The notes under the pieces are model-generated. The model was not told the DNA's origin. It saw only the letters and a list, made by a program, of their open reading frames with translations, and made no database searches. 64,000 bases of DNA from VAZQ01 sp035293945 (lineage in GTDB: Bacteria > Pseudomonadota > Alphaproteobacteria > Rhizobiales > Xanthobacteraceae), in NCBI GenBank assembly GCA_035293945.1, contig DATGLV010000033.1, positions 56,078-120,077 of the forward strand, given 5' to 3'. A program made the translations under genes and the position numbers. The stretch's first letter is position 1. Every line of letters starts with the position of its first letter. Below, one piece after another: positions 25,621 through 34,600 of the stretch.

Positions 25621-26160
25621 TTAAGACGACGGAAGCGGCTCGAGATCAAGCTCCAGCGCCTGCAGCACGCGCGCATTCATATTGTAGCTGCCGATCAGCA
25701 CGGTCAGCTCGACGATCTGGCGCGTGTCGAAGTGGCGCTTGACCTCGGCGAAGACCGCATCCGGTACAACAATTTCCAGCGTCATCGTATCCGCGTAGGT
25801 AAGCGCTGCGCGCTCGCGAGCGCTGAACAGCGCGGTGCTCCGCCAATCTTTGAGAGCCTCGCATTCGGCCAGTGAAACGCCGTCGGCAAGGGCCAAGGCG
25901 GGCACATGCTGGCGCAGGACGTATGCGGCCTTGGTGATGTGGGCGATGCGGATGATGACGATCTCGCGCAGGCGTCCGTCGAGCGCCGTTTTCCATCGCA
26001 CTGCGTTGGAATGATTGAACCAGCTGTCCGCGAGTGCCGGGCTGTGCAACAGCATGCGGTAGATGTTGATCAGCTTGCCGCGGCGGCCGGCGCTGAACCT
26101 CGCGACCTGCTCGGCAAATTCCGGATGCTGCGCTTCGTCGATCAGCGGTATGCGGGCCAT
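25621..26160 (-). CDS. Carboxymuconolactone decarboxylase-family protein
   Basis: About 179 residues of the AhpD-like helical fold with MARIPLIDEAQHPEF, INIYRMLLHSPALADSWF and LREIVIIRIAHITKAAYVLRQH. The CxxC redox pair of AhpD is absent; its site reads YVLRQH, as in decarboxylase-like members, so peroxidase activity is unlikely. It ends with ELTVLIGSYNMNARVLQAL. It follows a Bug-type binding protein by 8 bp on the same strand, probably an operon for an aromatic or lactone compound. ATG 26160 is preferred over a TTG at 26172. Confidence 0.8.
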   Translation of the reverse strand: MARIPLIDEAQHPEFAEQVARFSAGRRGKLINIYRMLLHSPALADSWFNHSNAVRWKTALDGRLREIVIIRIAHITKAAYVLRQHVPALALADGVSLAECEALKDWRSTALFSARERAALTYADTMTLEIVVPDAVFAEVKRHFDTRQIVELTVLIGSYNMNARVLQALELDLEPLPSS

Positions 26161-26168
26161 GACTAAAT

Positions 26169-27158
26169 TCAATCCACCTTCAAATTCAATTTCTGCATGA
26201 TCGGCGTCCAGCGCGCGAGCCCGTCCGCGACCAGGCGCTGGGCTTCGTGCGGGCTGGAGGAGGCGGTGGGCTCGAATCCGGAGGCGAGCAGAAGATCTTG
26301 AAACGACTGCTCAGTCATCAGCCTGGCGGTCGCGCCCGCGAGCTGCGCGATGGTCGCTGCGGCGACGCCGGCCGGCGCAAACAGGCCGTTGAAATTGGCG
26401 GCGATCATTCCCGGAAGGCCGGCTTCGCGCGCGGTTGGAATGTCGGGCGCTGCGCGCAGCCGCGTCTCGGCCGCGACCGCCAGGATGCGCACCTTGCCGG
26501 TGCGGTGGAGATCAATAAGCGGGCCGCCGATATTGGGAGTCATCATCGGGATCTGACCGCTTACCAGGTCGGCAAGTCCGGGTGCCGAGCCCTTGTAGGG
26601 AATGTGCACGATGTCAGGCGCATCGATCAGCTGCTTGAACAGCTCGCCCGCGAGGTTGCAGAGCGTGCCGGTGCCGGCCGATCCATACGAGAGCCGGCCC
26701 GGATTGGCCTTCGCGTAAGCGATCAGCTCACGCAGCGTGCGCGCCGGCACCGCCTGGTTGACGACAATCACGTTGGGGGCCGTGCACATAATGTAGATCG
26801 CCGCGAAGTCACGGAGCGGCTCGTAGGGTGGATTGCGCATCAGCACCGGCAGCGGCACCTGCGTCGAGGTGTTGCCGAACAGCAGCGTGTAGCCATCGGG
26901 GCCCGCGCGCGCCACTTCGCTCGCGCCGAGCGCACCGCCGCCCACCGCCTTGTTTTCGATCACCACGGTGCCGAGGTCGCCCCGGACCTTCTGCGCCCAC
27001 AGCCGCCCGATCACGTCGCTCGCGCCGCCCGCAGCGAACGGAACGATCAATCTGATCGGATGCTCCGGATAGGCGGCGCGTGCGAGGCGAGGCCTCAACA
27101 GCGCGATCAACATCGGCAGCAAGCCCAATCCGGCCGCCAGCAGCTCACGTCGGTTCAT
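26169..27158 (-). CDS. Bug/TctC-family binding protein with twin-arginine-like leader
   Basis: 329 residues. The leader MNRRELLAAGLGLLPMLIALL carries an Arg pair before a hydrophobic stretch, suggesting Tat export, then YPEHPIRLIVPFAAGGASDVIGR, VVIENKAVGGGALGASEVARA, FGNTSTQVP, and GSAGTGTLCNLAGELF. This is the more classical Bug type, distinct from the pair at 21965 and 23071. ATG 27158 matches the family start. It precedes a carboxymuconolactone decarboxylase-like gene in the same direction. Confidence 0.85.
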   Translation of the reverse strand: MNRRELLAAGLGLLPMLIALLRPRLARAAYPEHPIRLIVPFAAGGASDVIGRLWAQKVRGDLGTVVIENKAVGGGALGASEVARAGPDGYTLLFGNTSTQVPLPVLMRNPPYEPLRDFAAIYIMCTAPNVIVVNQAVPARTLRELIAYAKANPGRLSYGSAGTGTLCNLAGELFKQLIDAPDIVHIPYKGSAPGLADLVSGQIPMMTPNIGGPLIDLHRTGKVRILAVAAETRLRAAPDIPTAREAGLPGMIAANFNGLFAPAGVAAATIAQLAGATARLMTEQSFQDLLLASGFEPTASSSPHEAQRLVADGLARWTPIMQKLNLKVD

Positions 27159-27281
27159 GTCGGCTCCGTTCTTTTCGCTCCGGCATAGCATGGCGGCGTA
27201 AGCGAGTGACGCCAAATCTCGCTTTCAGGCCTTGACCCGCCCGCGCTTCGCAAGATGATGAATTCGGCCGGGGAGGGGTCT

Positions 27282-28508
27282 ATGCACGCCAACAGGCTTG
27301 CCATCGGGATTTGCGCGCTCGCGCTCGCGGTTTCCACGCCACTGTTCGGCCAACAAGCGACGATCCGGCCGGGCGATGATCCGACGCGGGCACTGGTCGA
27401 GAGGCTTGATCTCGAGCGCTACAAGGCGACGCTTCGGGGGCTCGCCCAGTTTGGCGACCGCCAGCAGGGCACCGAACGCAACCGCGCCGCGGTCGATTGG
27501 ATCGAGTCGCAGCTGCGCAACTATGGGTGCCCGACAGAGCGCATCAAGTATGTCTACAACTCGCCCGGACTGCCCCGCGACCAGGAAACAGCAATGCAGC
27601 ACGTCCCCGGCACGGCGATCGCCAGCGGAGAAATGGTTGCGGGTCTGGGCGGCGCGCGGATACGTGGCATCACCTTGCCGGTGAGGCCCAACAACAATCC
27701 GGCGGCGCAAACCGATCCTCGGTTGCGCGCGCTCAACGAAGGGCCGTCCACGCCGGGCCCGCGCGAGGAGGTTTACTGCACCAAGGTGGGCAGCACCCAC
27801 CCGGAGGAGATGTACATCGTCGGCGCCCACATGGACGGACGCGGCTTCGGCGAGGCGATCGATGACGATGGCTCAGGCACCGCACTGGTCATGGAGCTTG
27901 CGCGCGTCTTCGGCGCTGCCGACGTCGTGACCGAGCGCACGATCCGCTTCGCGCTGTGGAACAATGAGGAGACGGGCTTCCAGGGAGCCGCCGCCTATGT
28001 GGAGCAGCGCGCGCCGTTGCAGGGCAAGGAAGACCCGCCCGGGTCGGGCCGCTATCCCGAGCCGAAATGGCTGGCGATGGTCCAGCACGACATGCTCTTG
28101 TGGGACCATGGCATGCCGCGCCCGGATGGCACGATCGCGGCGGAGCAGCGCCCCGAGGCCGATATCAACATCGAGTTTCTCGAGACAACGCGCTTCGCTG
28201 CCTCGGCCATGGGTCTTGCATTCTTCTTTCGCGATGCCAACGAAAGATATGCGACCGATTATCCGGCCGCAGTGGGCAACCACATGGTCAACACCGATTC
28301 CAGTGTCTTCATGAACCTCATTCCGGCCATCAGCCTGCGCGAGAACGAACGGGGCATGCAGATCGGCGCCGGCTGGAATCCGCATTACCACCAAGCAACC
28401 GATCGCTACGCGTCCTATTCCGACAAGGACTTCCGCCTCGGCCTCAATGCCGCACAAACAACGCTCGCCGCGATCGCGCAGCTCGCGGGCGCTGGGCTGA
28501 GGAAGTAA
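27282..28508 (+). CDS. Secreted M28-family zinc peptidase
   Basis: 408 residues. Signal peptide MHANRLAIGICALALAVSTPLFG; then the M28 catalytic core with zinc ligands in VGAHMDGRGFGEAIDDDGSGTA and the catalytic pair in LWNNEETGFQG. Further motifs are DADINIEFLETT-like and NTDSSVFMNLIPAISL, with the last His in YHQATDRY. These enzymes are aminopeptidases or carboxypeptidases, some acting on modified or amide substrates. ATG 27282 follows GGGGAGGGG. It faces the Bug gene divergently and the amidohydrolase convergently. Confidence 0.85.
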   Translation: MHANRLAIGICALALAVSTPLFGQQATIRPGDDPTRALVERLDLERYKATLRGLAQFGDRQQGTERNRAAVDWIESQLRNYGCPTERIKYVYNSPGLPRDQETAMQHVPGTAIASGEMVAGLGGARIRGITLPVRPNNNPAAQTDPRLRALNEGPSTPGPREEVYCTKVGSTHPEEMYIVGAHMDGRGFGEAIDDDGSGTALVMELARVFGAADVVTERTIRFALWNNEETGFQGAAAYVEQRAPLQGKEDPPGSGRYPEPKWLAMVQHDMLLWDHGMPRPDGTIAAEQRPEADINIEFLETTRFAASAMGLAFFFRDANERYATDYPAAVGNHMVNTDSSVFMNLIPAISLRENERGMQIGAGWNPHYHQATDRYASYSDKDFRLGLNAAQTTLAAIAQLAGAGLRK

Positions 28509-28513
28509 AGGAA

Positions 28514-28585
28514 GTAGCCCGCATGGAGCGAAAGCGGAATGCGGGAGCATCCGTCCCGGATTGCGCTTCGCTCCATCCGGGCTAC
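28514..28585. repeat. Compound palindromic repeat between convergent genes
   Basis: Outer arms TAGCCCG and CGGGCTA enclose two smaller stems, CCCGCAT/ATGCGGG and CCCGGAT/ATCCGGG, with complementary GGAGCG and CGCTCC segments. The amidohydrolase stop codon lies inside the right arm and the peptidase stop is 6 bp from the left arm, so it could act as a two-way terminator. The layout matches interspersed repeats I recall from Rhizobiales. Confidence 0.65.
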
Positions 28586-29538
28586 AACTTCAGCAGCTTC
28601 TTCGCATTCTCGTAGTAGACCTTGTTCTTCTCCGCATCCGAGAGGCCGATCTTGTTGATCAGGTCGACGCCTTCGCGCTTGAGCACGAAGAGCGGCGGCG
28701 AATCAGTGCCGAAAACGAAATGATCGATCCCGACCGTGTCGATGGCACAACGCGCGGCCGGCGGGTGATAGCAGGTGGACTCCAAATACATCAATTTCAG
28801 ATAATGGCTGGGCGGATGCTTGATGAGCATCGGCGCGTAAGAGCCGAGGAAATAGGCTTCGTCTTGCAGCCGATAAGCATAGTCCATGCGGCCGATCATC
28901 TCGCAGATGCCGCCGCCAAGATGCGTGCCGACGAGCTTCAAATTGGGCAATTTCTCGAAAATGCCGCGCACGATCAGCCGCGCCAGCGCGAGCGCATTGT
29001 CCATTGGGCGGCCAACGCTGGAGGCCAGCCGATAATCGCGCATCCGCTCCTCGCCGAAGCCGACGGAAGGCGGATGGATCACCACCGGCACGTCGAGCTC
29101 GCAGGCGAGCTGGAAGAACGGCAGCGCATCGTCGTCGTCCGGATAACTGCCTTGCAGGCTCGACGTGATCCAAGCGCCCTTGAGTCCATCTTGCTTGATG
29201 GCGCGCTCGAACTCGCGGAGGAACGCGTCGCCTCCGTACGGCACGGTCGAGGCCATGCCGACGATCGAGGGATATTTGGCCTGCTGGGCGGCGTTGAAAC
29301 GGTTCTGGCGCTCACAGCGTGCGAGCTGCTGCGCCCGGTCCATGTCACGAAGGTTGTGAATCGGATTGGAGATGACCGTGATGTCCACCCCGCCGATCTT
29401 GGCGGCCTCGAGCGCATTCTCGATGGTGGTGGGAACGCCGCCGCGGGGCGTTGCGCCGATATTGCGGTGAAAGCCCGTGCCGGTGAACGCCGGCATGTCC
29501 TCTGGCGGCAGCACGTGCACGTGGAAATCGATGATCAT
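28582..29538 (-). CDS. Amidohydrolase 2/ACMSD-like metal-dependent hydrolase
   Basis: 318 residues, TIM-barrel. HVHVLPPED at the N-terminus provides the HxH metal site; later ligands are in VVIHPPS, VGTHLGGGICEMIGR, and FGTDSP. These match amidohydrolase-family decarboxylases and hydrolases such as ACMSD and gamma-resorcylate decarboxylase. The likely role is decarboxylation or hydrolysis of an aromatic acid or lactone. It is read divergently from an enolase-superfamily gene with about 130 bp for shared control. Confidence 0.82.
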   Translation of the reverse strand: MIIDFHVHVLPPEDMPAFTGTGFHRNIGATPRGGVPTTIENALEAAKIGGVDITVISNPIHNLRDMDRAQQLARCERQNRFNAAQQAKYPSIVGMASTVPYGGDAFLREFERAIKQDGLKGAWITSSLQGSYPDDDDALPFFQLACELDVPVVIHPPSVGFGEERMRDYRLASSVGRPMDNALALARLIVRGIFEKLPNLKLVGTHLGGGICEMIGRMDYAYRLQDEAYFLGSYAPMLIKHPPSHYLKLMYLESTCYHPPAARCAIDTVGIDHFVFGTDSPPLFVLKREGVDLINKIGLSDAEKNKVYYENAKKLLKL

Positions 29539-29671
29539 GGCGACCTTTCACGACTGGCAACGGAGCTATGGCGCCGAAGCAGGCGGGGTCACTGTGACCG
29601 AAATCCGCGCTAAGTTCCACTCGCCCGGGATACAGCACGGCAACGCGCCGTGCCGGGGGAGCACGCAGCAG

Positions 29672-30859
29672 ATGAAGATCGCCAGGATCGAAGACTTCCA
29701 CGTTGACGCCGGCTGGGACACGTATTCGTTCCTCAAGATCACCACCGATGACGGTTATTCCGGTTGGTCGGAATTCAAGGAGAGCCGGCGCCCCGGCCTG
29801 GCCGCCCTGATCCAGGGGTTAGGCGCCACGCTCATCGGCGAGGACCCGCGCGCGATCGCCAAAATTGACGCGGCCCTCTATTCGCACATCCGCACCACGG
29901 CGGGCGGGCTGCAATCGAACGCCGCCGGCGCCATTCTCAATGCCTGCCTCGATCTCAAGGGCAAGATGCTAGGGGTGCCGGTCGCCGAGCTGTTCGGCGG
30001 CCCGTTGCGCGACCGTATCCCGGCCTACTGGTCGCGCTGCGGGGTCATGCGCGCGCGCTGGGCGTCGTTGTTCGACGGCAACATAATAGATCGACCGGCG
30101 GTGCGCTCGCTCGACGATCTCAAGCGCGCCGGCCGGGAGGCGTGCGAGCGAGGCTTTTCGGCGCTCAAGACCAACGTGCTCGTCTTCGACCAGAACGGGG
30201 GCCGGCAATACACACCGGGCTCGGCGCGCGGCGAAGGCCATCCGGAGCTCAATTTGCCCGAGGCCATCGTCGAGGCGCTCACCGCCCAGCTGAGGGCGCT
30301 GCGCGAGGGCGCAGGCCCCGCCGTGCGGCTCATCGTCGATCTCAACTTCAACTACAAGGCGGAGGGCTTCCGTCGCCTTGCCCGGAAGGTCGAGCCGTTC
30401 GACCTGATGTGGCTCGAAATGGACATGTATGAGCCGAAGGCCTTGAGCCTGATCCGCCAGTCGACGTCAACTCCCATCGGATCCTTGGAGACGATCCTCG
30501 GGCGTCGCGCGCTCAAGCCCTATCTCGATCATCATTGCGTCGACGTCGCCATCATCGACCCGCAATACAACGGCGTGCCCGAGGCGCTGCGCATGGCCGC
30601 CATGGCGGATGCGTACGAGGTCAATATCGCATCGCATAATTTCAGCGGCCCGCTCTCGGCAGTGATCTCGGCGCAGTTCGCGTCCGTGGTGCCCAACTTC
30701 CGCATCATGGAGCTCGATGTGGACGAGGTGCCGTGGAAGAGCAAGCTTCTTACACATCCCTACCGCATCGAGAACGGCTGCTTTGTGCCGCCCGCAGGCC
30801 CCGGCTGGGGAACCGATATCGACGAAGCCGTGGTGCGGGCGCACCCGGCCAAGATGTGA
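29672..30859 (+). CDS. Mandelate racemase/muconate lactonizing enzyme-family protein
   Basis: 395 residues of the enolase superfamily. The capping domain begins MKIARIEDFHVDAGW. The barrel has AGREACERGFSALKTNVLVFD with a candidate catalytic Lys, metal ligands in IVDLNFNYKAEG, WLEMDMYEP and GSLETILGRRALKPYL, and a late NIASHNFSGPL with a possible His. The ligand order fits dehydratase or racemase members acting on hydroxy acids. ATG 29672 matches the family start; the frame is open further upstream without support. Confidence 0.8.
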   Translation: MKIARIEDFHVDAGWDTYSFLKITTDDGYSGWSEFKESRRPGLAALIQGLGATLIGEDPRAIAKIDAALYSHIRTTAGGLQSNAAGAILNACLDLKGKMLGVPVAELFGGPLRDRIPAYWSRCGVMRARWASLFDGNIIDRPAVRSLDDLKRAGREACERGFSALKTNVLVFDQNGGRQYTPGSARGEGHPELNLPEAIVEALTAQLRALREGAGPAVRLIVDLNFNYKAEGFRRLARKVEPFDLMWLEMDMYEPKALSLIRQSTSTPIGSLETILGRRALKPYLDHHCVDVAIIDPQYNGVPEALRMAAMADAYEVNIASHNFSGPLSAVISAQFASVVPNFRIMELDVDEVPWKSKLLTHPYRIENGCFVPPAGPGWGTDIDEAVVRAHPAKM

Positions 30860-30867
30860 TATCACTT

Positions 30868-30888
30868 GTCCCGGGCTTGACCCGGGAC
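30868..30888. repeat. Hairpin after the enolase-superfamily gene
   Basis: Perfect 8-bp arms GTCCCGGG and CCCGGGAC around CTTGA, starting 9 bp after the stop codon. It resembles the core of a dispersed CCCGGGCTTGACCCGGG-like element found in related genomes and could also end transcription. Confidence 0.55.
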
Positions 30889-30974
30889 CGTTACACGCGT
30901 GGGCGCATGGAAGGGTCCCGGCTCGTAAGCGCGTTCACGCGTGTCTTCGACGCACTATGGCCGGCACAAGATCG

Positions 30975-32003
30975 ATGGTTCAACCGCAGCCTCTGCGACA
31001 TTTCTTGGTTGCGACCTGCACAGTGCTTGCGACTCTGATGCCTGCGCGCGCCGATCCGGTCGCCGACTTTTACCACGGCAAGACCATCACACTTTGCGTC
31101 AGCTTCCCGCCCGGCGGCGGCTACGACATCTATGCGCGCGTGCTGCTGCCGTATTTTGCCCGCCACATTCCGGGCAACCCCGCCATCGTGGTCAAGAACA
31201 TGGAAGGCGGCAGCGGCGTCAAGGCCGCGGGCTATATCTCGACCATCACGGCGCAGGACGGAACTTCGCTCGGCCTGTTTCTCGACACGCTGACGCTGGG
31301 CAAGGTGCTGGGCGGGCCAGGAGAGTTCGATCCGGTGAAGCTGGTCTGGATCGGCCGCATCGTCTCGACCGCGACGCTTGCCATGGTGTGGCACACCTCC
31401 GCGGTCCAATCAGTGGAGGAAGCCAAGCAGCGACCGATCGTCATTGCGGCCAGCGTCCCCTCCAACAGCTCTTCGTTCATTCCAACAGCGCTCAACGATC
31501 TTATCGGCACCAAGTTCAAGATCGTGCGCGGCTTTCAGGGCTCGCCCCCGATGGCGCTGGCGATGGAGCGCGGTGAGGTCGACGCCATCGGCGGGATGAG
31601 CTGGGAGGCGATCCAGCTCACCAAGCCGGATTGGCTGCGTGACGGCAAAGCCAAGGGCCTCTACACACACGGCGCCCATCGCATCGGGGATCTACCCGAG
31701 GTGCCCGGCCTTCTCGACCTTGCGACCGACGACAAGTCGCGCAGAATTCTCGAGCTGATGGGGGGCGGTCCCGATATCGGCCGCTCGCTTGTCGCCGAAC
31801 CTGGCATTCCGGGCGAGCGAGCCGCCGCCTTGCGCAAGGCCTTCATGGAGACGATGCAGGATCAGGATTTCGTCGCCGACATGCACAAGCGCAACCTCGG
31901 CGTCGAGCCGCTTCCCGGCGAGGAGGTGCAGAAGATCGTCGCGGCAGCCGCCGCCACGCCGAAGGAGCTGGTCCAACAAGCCGCGCGCTATGCCGGACAG
32001 TAA
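30975..32003 (+). CDS. Bug/TctC-like binding protein
   Basis: 342 residues. Signal peptide MVQPQPLRHFLVATCTVLATLMPARA, then ITLCVSFPPGGGYDIYARVLLPY, VKNMEGGSGVKAAGYIS and MALAMERGEVDAIGG. It belongs to the same branch as the pair at 21965 and 23071 (GGGYD-Y-R motif). ATG 30975 or 30957 both fit. It leads a run of three exported proteins on the plus strand, without transporter membrane genes. Confidence 0.8.
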   Translation: MVQPQPLRHFLVATCTVLATLMPARADPVADFYHGKTITLCVSFPPGGGYDIYARVLLPYFARHIPGNPAIVVKNMEGGSGVKAAGYISTITAQDGTSLGLFLDTLTLGKVLGGPGEFDPVKLVWIGRIVSTATLAMVWHTSAVQSVEEAKQRPIVIAASVPSNSSSFIPTALNDLIGTKFKIVRGFQGSPPMALAMERGEVDAIGGMSWEAIQLTKPDWLRDGKAKGLYTHGAHRIGDLPEVPGLLDLATDDKSRRILELMGGGPDIGRSLVAEPGIPGERAAALRKAFMETMQDQDFVADMHKRNLGVEPLPGEEVQKIVAAAAATPKELVQQAARYAGQ

Positions 32004-32044
32004 AGATCAGAGATGAGACGCTTGGAGATATTGGAGATAGGTGA

Positions 32045-32881
32045 ATGAAAGGAATGAATTCGCTCGCCCTGGCGGCGGCGCTGATGCTGTGGGCGGCGGC
32101 CGCCAACGCGCAGACGTTCGACTTGGGGAAGTACCCGGATTTCTCAGGACAGTGGAACCGGATCGGCGTGCCGCGCTGGATCGCGCCCGGCGAGAAGGCG
32201 CCGCTGACAGCGGAATATCAGCAAATCTTCGAAGCCAATCTCAAGGATCAGGCCAATGGCGGGCCGGGCGATTGGCCGTCGACCTTCTGCATCCCGCAGG
32301 GCATGCCGGCGATGATGAATCTCTATGACCCGATGGAGATCGTGGTCACTCCGGAGGTGACCTATATCCTGATCAGCCACGTGAACGATTCCTATCGACG
32401 CATTTACACCGACGGTCGCGACTGGCCACCCGAGAGCGAGATCGAGCGCACTTACGCCGGTTACTCCATCGGCCGTTGGATCGACTCAAGCGGCAGTGGC
32501 CGCTTCGATCGACTCGAGATCGAGACGCGCTATTTACGCGGGCCGCGCGGCATCGAAGCAAGCGGCCTGCCGACCCATCATGACAACCAGAGCATCATCA
32601 AGGAGGTGATCCATCTCGATCCAGCCGACCCAGATGTGATCCTGGATGAGCTCACCTTGATCGATCACGCGCTGACCCGTCCGTGGACTTCCGTGAAGAA
32701 GGCGCGGCGCGAGCGCAATCCCGTGTGGGCCTCCGATGTTTGCCCGGACGACGGGACCCATGTGCGCATCGGCAAGGATACGTTCTATCTGAGCGCCGAC
32801 GGCAAGCTGATGCCGACCCGCAAGGGCGAGCCGCCGCCCGATTTGAGCTACTTCCCCAATGCCGAAAGGGCCGGGAAGTAA
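32045..32881 (+). CDS. Exported protein of unassigned family (paralogue A)
   Basis: 278 residues. Signal peptide MKGMNSLALAAALMLWAAAANA then a soluble domain I cannot assign. Conserved blocks shared with the protein at 37958: KYPD-GQW-RI near the N-terminus, IYTDGR-WP and AGYSIGRW in the middle, a DNQ motif, IDHALTRPW, and C-terminal HVRIG, LSADG-LMP and PPPDL-YF. Two Cys (STFCIP and DVCPDD) may form a disulfide. It lies between two binding protein genes, all on one strand. Function unknown; a secreted enzyme or ligand-binding accessory is possible. Confidence 0.75.
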   Translation: MKGMNSLALAAALMLWAAAANAQTFDLGKYPDFSGQWNRIGVPRWIAPGEKAPLTAEYQQIFEANLKDQANGGPGDWPSTFCIPQGMPAMMNLYDPMEIVVTPEVTYILISHVNDSYRRIYTDGRDWPPESEIERTYAGYSIGRWIDSSGSGRFDRLEIETRYLRGPRGIEASGLPTHHDNQSIIKEVIHLDPADPDVILDELTLIDHALTRPWTSVKKARRERNPVWASDVCPDDGTHVRIGKDTFYLSADGKLMPTRKGEPPPDLSYFPNAERAGK

Positions 32882-32885
32882 CGCC

Positions 32886-33872
32886 ATGCGCATGATCATC
32901 GCCGCCGGAGCGGCCGTTGCCGCCTTGCTCGGATTGAGCACGGCCGGCGCGGCGGAGCCGGTCACGCTCCGCTACGGGCAGATCGCCAATTCGGCCCGCA
33001 GCGTCTCCTCGCTCGCGCTCACAGTCGCCCAACGCAAGGGATTTCTCGCGCAAGAAGGAATTGATCTCAAGGTCGTCGGGCTTGCGGGCACCAGTCATCA
33101 GGTGGAGGCGCTCGACAGAGGCGAGGTCGAGCTGAGCCATACCGCCCTGCCCTATCTGGTCGAGGCCGTGCTCAAAGGGTCCCACTCGGTCGGTATCGTC
33201 GGCGCACCCGCCAATACGATCTACAGCCTGATGGCCCAGCCGCAGATCAAATCCTTCGCCGACCTGCGCGGGAAGCTCATCGGCCTGTCGCTGCCGATTG
33301 ACACCATTTCCATCGCCACCCGGATGTTGTTGCAGAAGCACGGGCTGGGCGATCAGGACTATCACACCAAAGAGCTGGTCGGGACGCCGATCCGCGCCAA
33401 GTGCCTTGAGGGCGGCGAATGCGCGGCCGTCCCGCTCGGCCAGCCCGACGACATCGTGGCGGCGCAGAAGGGCTTCGCCAAGCTCGGCGATTCGCTTGAA
33501 GTGATCCCGCGCCTGCAGTTCAGCGTGATCGCCGCGCGACGCGATTGGGCCGAGGCAAACCGCGACGCGGTGTTGCATTTCACCCGCGCTTTCGCCGCCG
33601 CCTATCGCTTCATGCGCGCTCCCGAAAATCGCGAGGAGATGACGCGGATAGCCGCCGATACAACCGGCGCTCCGCCCGACATTGCCCGAGCGGTGCTCGA
33701 TTTCTTCTACGAGCCTGACCGCGGCGTGATGCCGAAGCAAGCGGAGATCGACATGGCGGGCGTCGATGCCGTGATCGCGCTGTTGGGCCAGACCGGCGAG
33801 CTCAGTGCGCCCCTCCCCGCCGCCGATCGCTTTGTTGATGTGCAGTATCTCAAGGCTGCGGGACTGGAGTAG
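32886..33872 (+). CDS. NMT1/SsuA-type ABC transporter substrate-binding protein
   Basis: 328 residues. Signal peptide MRMIIAAGAAVAALLGLSTAGA followed by a periplasmic binding fold with LRYGQIANSARSVSSLALTVAQ, KGFLAQEGIDLKVV and VEALDRGEVELSHTALPYLV. These proteins usually bind sulfonates, nitrate, thiamine precursors or aromatic acids. The gene starts 4 bp after the unassigned exported gene, so the two are likely co-translated. No ATPase or permease gene follows; the next gene is on the other strand. Confidence 0.8.
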   Translation: MRMIIAAGAAVAALLGLSTAGAAEPVTLRYGQIANSARSVSSLALTVAQRKGFLAQEGIDLKVVGLAGTSHQVEALDRGEVELSHTALPYLVEAVLKGSHSVGIVGAPANTIYSLMAQPQIKSFADLRGKLIGLSLPIDTISIATRMLLQKHGLGDQDYHTKELVGTPIRAKCLEGGECAAVPLGQPDDIVAAQKGFAKLGDSLEVIPRLQFSVIAARRDWAEANRDAVLHFTRAFAAAYRFMRAPENREEMTRIAADTTGAPPDIARAVLDFFYEPDRGVMPKQAEIDMAGVDAVIALLGQTGELSAPLPAADRFVDVQYLKAAGLE

Positions 33873-33994
33873 CGCACTTGGGACGAAACCACTACCGCAC
33901 GTCGATCTGGGAATTGGCCCTGTAAGGGCGGGCCCAGTTCATCCGACTTCGCCAAGTCCGCTTATAACAGGATTAATCACTTAGGCCGACACCG

Positions 33995-34533
33995 CTATGT
34001 CGCCTCGGTAAGCGACTCGCTGATATTCAAGCGAAGCCAGCCCAGCAACACGAGATTTCGGATCGCACTGGCCACCGCACGCTTCTTGTCCTCGGCGCGC
34101 CAGGATTTCTTCCAATCAAGGATGTAGTCAGGATGGCGCCAATCCAAAGCATAGATGGCGTCGAAATCCAGAGATCTCCACTGTTGGGGGTGAAGGAATC
34201 GTACATAGTCACTTGCCGCATTCTGATCGGAAATAACGGCGCCCGGGAGGGTCAGCACCTCCGATAAGACGCGTAGCACACAGAGATTGGGCGCCTCTAC
34301 CCTTCGCTTGTACATCATTGGATTTCGAGCATGAAAATAGAGATGGCGTATTGGTGGAGCTTGAGGCCGCGTGGCACTTGCTTCTTGTCGCGACGGTCCT
34401 GAACCTGCGGCAACGCGACAGACTGATGCGGCAGCTTGGCCGCACGCTCGTGGGAAAGGATACCATGGGCTCTCACCGAGCCGAGATTGGCGATCGGCAT
34501 GATGCAGTGCAGCTCGGTGACGCGCGAGTCCAT
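33995..34533 (-). pseudogene. Frameshifted, truncated DarT-like DNA ADP-ribosyltransferase toxin
   Basis: The N-terminal half reads from ATG 34533 with DarT motifs VTELHCIMPIANLGS, HGILSHERAAKLPHQS and VQDRRDKKQVPRGLKLHQYA. Near 34343-34344 one base is missing from what should be an Asn codon; the frame then shifts and DarT sequence resumes as LYFHARNPMMYKRR, ISDQNAASDYVRFL and the LDFDAIYALDWRHP segment, ending at 33995. After DWRHPD the sequence leaves the family pattern and the C-terminal motif with the catalytic Glu (usually like CAEVLVP) is not found. No darG macrodomain antitoxin is adjacent. I read it as a dead toxin gene. Confidence 0.85.
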
Positions 34534-34600
34534 GGCAAATAATGTCCAGCAGCAAACGCTCGGAGGTCCCAGGTTCGCAAATCGCCCGCCGCCCCCTCGC

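Noticed and set aside
33995..34221. A possible third frame at the end of the darT remnant restoring its C-terminus
   Set aside because: None of the three minus frames shows the conserved Glu-containing end motif.
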